Positions 60,681 to 64,000 of a stretch of 64,000 nucleotides of DNA are shown here, piece by piece (the first letter of the stretch is position 1; each line of letters starts with the position of its first letter). The notes under the pieces were generated by a model that saw only the letters and a program-made list of their open reading frames with translations, had not been told where the DNA came from and searched no databases. Both the position numbers and the translations under genes were made by a program. Source of the stretch: Methanimicrococcus sp034006575 (GTDB taxonomy: Archaea > Halobacteriota > Methanosarcinia > Methanosarcinales > Methanosarcinaceae); contig JAVESN010000001.1 of the NCBI GenBank assembly GCA_034006575.1, positions 21,610-85,609 of the forward strand, read 5' to 3'.

Positions 60681-61187
60681 ATGGCAAAGAAACAAAATGA
60701 AAAAGTAGAAAAAGGTCTTGCGGCAAATACGGAACCCGTTCCGGCCGAAGACGAAATAAAGCATCTTGTTCGTGTTATGAATACAAACTTGAAAGGTGCC
60801 AATCAAGTTCAATACGCTTTGACAGGTATTGACGGCATCGGTCTTCGTATTTCTAAAATTATCGCTAAAGATGCAGGTATTGATCCCAAAGCAATTATCG
60901 GTTACTTACCGGATGAAGATGTTGCCAAATTAGACGCGGCCATCTTGGGTATTGAAAGCAGTGTCCCGGCTTGGATGTTAAACAGACAAAAAGATTTAAC
61001 GACCGGCGAGAACAAACACTTGCTCGGTGTCGATATCGACTTGACGTTCAAAGAAGATATCAACAACTTGAAGAAAGTCCGCGCTTACAGAGGTCTCAGA
61101 CACGAAAGAGGTCTCAAAGTCAGAGGACAAAGAACCAAATCGACAGGTCGCCGCGGCTCTACCGTCGGTGTCAGAAAGAAGAAGTGA
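60681..61187 (+). CDS. rps13: Ribosomal protein uS13
   Basis: A 168-residue S13 of the small-subunit head. LVRVMNTNLKGANQVQYALTGIDGIGLRISKIIAK, WMLNRQKDLTTGENKHLLG and the basic end VRAYRGLRHERGLKVRGQRTKSTGRRGSTVGVRKKK. The N-terminal ~28 residues are charged and non-conserved. First gene of the alpha-like operon. Confidence 0.97.
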   Translation: MAKKQNEKVEKGLAANTEPVPAEDEIKHLVRVMNTNLKGANQVQYALTGIDGIGLRISKIIAKDAGIDPKAIIGYLPDEDVAKLDAAILGIESSVPAWMLNRQKDLTTGENKHLLGVDIDLTFKEDINNLKKVRAYRGLRHERGLKVRGQRTKSTGRRGSTVGVRKKK

Positions 61188-61199
61188 TGGTGAGTTGTT

Positions 61200-61913
61200 A
61201 TGGTATATCCAGGTAAGAAAAATAAAACTTATGAAACACCGAACCATCCCTGGCAAGACACCAGAATGGCCGGCGAAGTAGAATTGATTAAGGCTTACGG
61301 TCTGAGAAACAAAAGAGAAGTTTGGAAAGCGGAAAGTATTCTTCGTAAATACAGATCCGACGCCATGAGCCTTTTGGCTATTGTCGCTTCTTCTCCCGAC
61401 GGAGAATTAAAAGGACACGCAAAAACCGAAGCCGACCAAATCCTCGGGCGATTAATCCGTTACGGTATCTTAAAACCCGACTCCGAAGTCGACGATATCT
61501 TGGGTTTGAAATCGGAAAACATTCTTGAACGCAGACTCCAAACCCAAGTGTTAAGACTCGGTCTGGCCAGAACCGTTCGACAATCCCGCCAATTTATTAC
61601 GCACGGCCACATCGCCATTAACGGCAGAAGAGCCACCGTTCCGAGCATGCTCATTTCAAAAGAAGATGAAATGAACATCACGTACTACGGCGAATCTCCG
61701 CTGACCACAGAATCGCACCCCGAAAGACCGATTCAAATCGCGTCCGCAATCGTTGACGGCATGACCCTTCGCGCCGCGGCCGAAAACAGCAAAAAGGCAC
61801 GCGCACAAAGCGAAGGCGGCAGAAAAGGCGGTAAGAAAGGCGGCAGAAGCGGCGCACCCCGCGGTCCCCCGCGAACAGGCGCAGCGCCCGCAGCAGCTCC
61901 AGGGAGGAAATAA
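61200..61913 (+). CDS. rps4: Ribosomal protein uS4
   Basis: A 237-residue S4. YETPNHPWQDTRMAGEVELIKAYGLRNKREVWKAESILRKYR and the S4 RNA-binding domain RRLQTQVLRLGLARTVRQSRQFITHGHIAINGRRATVPS. Residues ~200-237 form a Gly/Arg/Pro/Ala-rich low-complexity tail. Two bases before rps11. Confidence 0.96.
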   Translation: MVYPGKKNKTYETPNHPWQDTRMAGEVELIKAYGLRNKREVWKAESILRKYRSDAMSLLAIVASSPDGELKGHAKTEADQILGRLIRYGILKPDSEVDDILGLKSENILERRLQTQVLRLGLARTVRQSRQFITHGHIAINGRRATVPSMLISKEDEMNITYYGESPLTTESHPERPIQIASAIVDGMTLRAAAENSKKARAQSEGGRKGGKKGGRSGAPRGPPRTGAAPAAAPGRK

Positions 61914-61915
61914 TT

Positions 61916-62299
61916 ATGTCTGAAATGAAATGGGCTGTCGCTCACATCAAATCTTCATTCAACAACACCATCATTACCGTGACAGATTTAACCGGCGCCG
62001 AAACCATCGCCAAATCTTCCGGCGGTATGGTTGTCAAAGCCGCGCGCGATGAAAGTTCTCCGTACACGGCAATGCAAATGGCAAACCAATTGGCGGAACA
62101 ATTAAAAGACAAAGGCATTACCGGCATTCACATTAAAGTGAGAGCCCCGGGCGGAAACAAACAACGAAACCCCGGTCCCGGCGCGCAAGCGACCATCCGT
62201 GCTTTTGCGCGTGCCGGCATTCGCATCGGTCGAATCGAAGACGTAACGCCCATCCCCCACGACGGCACCAGACCCAAGGGCGGCAAGCACCGCGTTTAA
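61916..62299 (+). CDS. rps11: Ribosomal protein uS11
   Basis: A 127-residue S11 (S14 of eukaryotes). WAVAHIKSSFNNTIITVTDLTGAETIAKSSGGMVVKAARDESSPYTAM and VRAPGGNKQRNPGPGAQATIRAFARAGIRIGRIEDVTPIPHDGTRPKGGKHRV. GGGAGGAAATAATT before the ATG. Confidence 0.98.
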   Translation: MSEMKWAVAHIKSSFNNTIITVTDLTGAETIAKSSGGMVVKAARDESSPYTAMQMANQLAEQLKDKGITGIHIKVRAPGGNKQRNPGPGAQATIRAFARAGIRIGRIEDVTPIPHDGTRPKGGKHRV

Positions 62300-62519
62300 A
62301 GTTGCCGAATTTTAAATCCTCCATTTTATCGGATTTTGAGTCCTCAAAATTTCTCGGGTTTTAAATTCCCGGTTTTGTTTGGATTTTAAATCCTTTAAAA
62401 TTTATCGGATTTAGATTTAAATACTACAAAACATTTTTAAAAATATGAATTAAATCGATTTGGCTCTTTGATTCGTATTTTTATTTTCTCTATTTTTGGA
62501 ACATTTCAGGTGAATTAAG
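62300..62519 (+). promoter_or_regulatory. Spacer before rpoD with TATA box at 62416-62425
   Basis: Imperfect repeats of GGATTTTAAATCCT (itself nearly palindromic) fill 62310-62410. TTTAAATACT may be a promoter for rpoD, and GGTGAATTAAG is its ribosome binding site. Confidence 0.4.
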
Positions 62520-63326
62520 ATGGATATTGATATTATCGAGTTGTCCAAAGACTCGGCAAAGTTTGTCCTTTCTGGAACGAATCCCGCTTTTGCAAACGGC
62601 ATTCGCCGCGCAATGATTGCCGACGTTCCGACTCTTGCGATTGAATACGTGAATCTTTATGACAACACGTCCGTTCTTTACGATGAGCAGCTCGGCCTCC
62701 GTCTTGCGCTCGTTCCTTTAACAACCGACGACGGCGATTATGTTCCGCAGTCGGATTGCAGCTGCGGTGCCGTTGGCGGGACAGGCTGTCCGAATTGCGA
62801 AGTTTCTCTTCGCTTAGACGTCGAAGGCCCGAAAATGGTTTATTCCGGCGATTTTATTTCCGCCGACCCCAAAGTTCATCCGGCCGATGAAAAAATTCCG
62901 CTCGTTGAATTAAAAGAAGGACAGCGCGTGATGCTTGAAGCTATCGCTCATGTCGGTTACGGCCACGACCATGTTCGCTGGCAGGCCGGCGTTGCTTGCG
63001 GTTACAAACATCTTCCGATGGTCGAAGTCGAACCTTGTCCGGAATGCGGAAACGTGCTTGTCGAATGTCCCGACCATTCTGTTTTCATGGCAAGAAGCAT
63101 TGAAAACTTAGATGAAAAAGACGAATTGAAATGCGTAAAATGCGGTCATGTCCGACACATTTTTGATTTGACCGACCCCACGCTTAAAGTCTCATACGAT
63201 TCGCGCACATTCGTTTTCTCGGTCGAATCCGACGGTTCTTACTCCTCGTCCGAACTTATTTTAAAAGCGGCGGACGTCATTAAAGGACGCGCTCAAGAAT
63301 TTTCCGATATTTTAAAAGATTTGTAA
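62520..63326 (+). CDS. rpoD: RNA polymerase subunit D with degenerate ferredoxin-like domain
   Basis: A 268-residue archaeal RpoD (Rpb3/alpha equivalent), assembly platform of RNA polymerase with RpoL. SGTNPAFANGIRRAMIADVPTLAIEYVNLYDNTSVLYDEQLGLRLALVPL is the alpha-like dimer motif. Cysteines: C80, C82, C90, C93 (CSC...CPNC), then C173, C176, C183 (CPECGNVLVECP) and C205, C208 (CVKC). Methanosarcina RpoD binds two [4Fe-4S] clusters in this inserted domain; here several cluster ligands are absent. A terminator follows, so rpl18e/rpl13 genes do not continue the operon. Confidence 0.95.
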   Translation: MDIDIIELSKDSAKFVLSGTNPAFANGIRRAMIADVPTLAIEYVNLYDNTSVLYDEQLGLRLALVPLTTDDGDYVPQSDCSCGAVGGTGCPNCEVSLRLDVEGPKMVYSGDFISADPKVHPADEKIPLVELKEGQRVMLEAIAHVGYGHDHVRWQAGVACGYKHLPMVEVEPCPECGNVLVECPDHSVFMARSIENLDEKDELKCVKCGHVRHIFDLTDPTLKVSYDSRTFVFSVESDGSYSSSELILKAADVIKGRAQEFSDILKDL

Positions 63327-63356
63327 ATAAGGTCAAACCTTATTTCTCTTTTTATT
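63326..63356 (+). terminator. Terminator after rpoD
   Basis: AAATAAGGT-CAA-ACCTTATTT at 63326-63346, followed by CTCTTTTTATTTATTTTTTT. It overlaps the stop codon region. Confidence 0.7.
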
Positions 63357-64000
63357 TATTTTTTTGCTTTTGATTTTTTTGTTTTGTCGGTTTTTTACTT
63401 TTCTTTTTTTGTTTTATCGGTTTTTTGTTTTTCATTTTTGTTTTGTCGGTTTTATGTTTTTGATTTTTTTGTTTTATCAGTTTTTTGCTTTTCTTTTTTT
63501 GTTTTATCAGTTTTTTGCTTTTCTTTTTTTGTTTTATCGGTTTTTTGTTTTTCTTTTTTTGTTTTATCGGTTTTTTGCTTTTCTTTTTTTGTTTTATCGG
63601 TTTTTTGCTTTTCTTTTTTTGTTTTATCGGTTTTTGTTTTTTTATTTTTGTTTTATCGGTTTTTTGCTTTTCTTTTTTTGTTTTATCGGTTTTTGTTTTT
63701 TTATTTTTGTTTTATCGGTTTTTGTTTTTTTATTTTTGTTTTATCGGTTTTTGTTTTTTTATTTTTGTTTTATCGGTTTTTGCTTTTCTTTTTTTGTTTT
63801 ATCGGTTTTTTGCTTTTCTTTTTTTGTTTTATCGGTTTTTTGCTTTTCTTTTTTTGTTTTATCGGTTTTTTGTTTTTCTTTTTTTGTTTTATCGGTTTTA
63901 TGTTTTTGATTTTTTTGTTTTATCGGTTTTTTGCTTTTCTTTTTTTGTTTTATCGGCTTTTGTTTTTTTATTTTTGTTTTATCGGTTTTTGTTTTTTTAT
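63355..64000. repeat. ~30-bp T-rich minisatellite running off the window end
   Basis: At least 20 copies of a unit near GTTTTATCGGTTTTTTGCTT followed by TTCTTTTTTT, with length variants of 28-31 bases and point changes (CGG/CAG, GCTT/GTTT). It extends past base 64000. Any ORF through it is a repeat artefact. Confidence 0.95.

Noticed and set aside
63364..63909. 181-codon Phe/Leu-rich ORF after rpoD
   Set aside because: Pure translation of the ~30-bp T-rich minisatellite, downstream of a terminator.

Overview
The window is a 64 kb piece of an archaeal, methanogen chromosome. It carries a complete mcrBDCGA operon (methyl-coenzyme M reductase), two methanogenesis marker genes (mmp10, mmp14), the chromosomal protein MC1, mptA and most of the archaeal S10/spc/alpha ribosomal super-cluster. 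McrA, MC1, SecY and adenylate kinase read like Methanosarcinaceae proteins. Together with low-complexity, AT-rich spacers and complete avoidance of TAG as a stop codon, this suggests a pyrrolysine-using Methanosarcinaceae lineage with an AT-rich genome, such as Methanimicrococcus. The genus is an inference.

Layout. 1-2.5 kb (minus): 3'-truncated rtcB, archease, a CDP-alcohol phosphatidyltransferase and a class II aldolase. 2.7-5 kb: tRNA-Thr, then a duplicated two-gene module of a proteasome-beta-like (Ntn-hydrolase-like) protein plus a ~42-residue partner; the first large gene is truncated by an internal deletion. 5-10.5 kb (minus): RNase H-fold exonuclease, a gene interrupted by an in-frame amber codon, DUF531, tyrA, a GNAT enzyme and larE. 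10.7-16.7 kb: leuD, leuB, argB (minus), MC1, mptA, DUF2098. 16.9-24.1 kb: an ArsB-like transporter, mmp14 (minus), gatCAB and a DUF308 membrane protein. 24.8-29.9 kb: mcrBDCGA. 30-37 kb: aroA, a duplicated ~253-bp element, mmp10, a degenerate Fic-like gene, cardiolipin synthase and RNase III. 37.4 kb: a Pycsar-effector-like membrane protein.

39.3-63.3 kb is the ribosomal region: rpl3-rpl4-rpl23-rpl2-rps19-rpl22-rps3-rpl29-rnp1-rps17-rpl14-rpl24-rps4e-rpl5-rps14-rps8-rpl6-rpl32e-rpl19e, a 3.3-kb interruption holding two exported-protein genes, then rpl18-rps5-rpl30-rpl15-secY-adk-emc3-like-cmk-cbf5, a 12-bp minisatellite, tRNA-Ser and rps13-rps4-rps11-rpoD. Terminator-like hairpins and new TATA boxes show that the ancestral operon is broken into separately transcribed pieces.

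Most unusual features: GatA appears to have lost all three catalytic triad positions while GatB looks intact; RNase III lacks several catalytic acidic residues; RpoD has lost some ferredoxin-like cysteines; a 132-residue ORF is continuous only if TAG is read through (possible pyrrolysine); and minisatellites of many unit lengths fill spacers and have expanded in frame inside aroA, a transporter, rnp1 and the Pycsar-effector-like gene. No CRISPR array, rRNA, IS element or prophage was seen.
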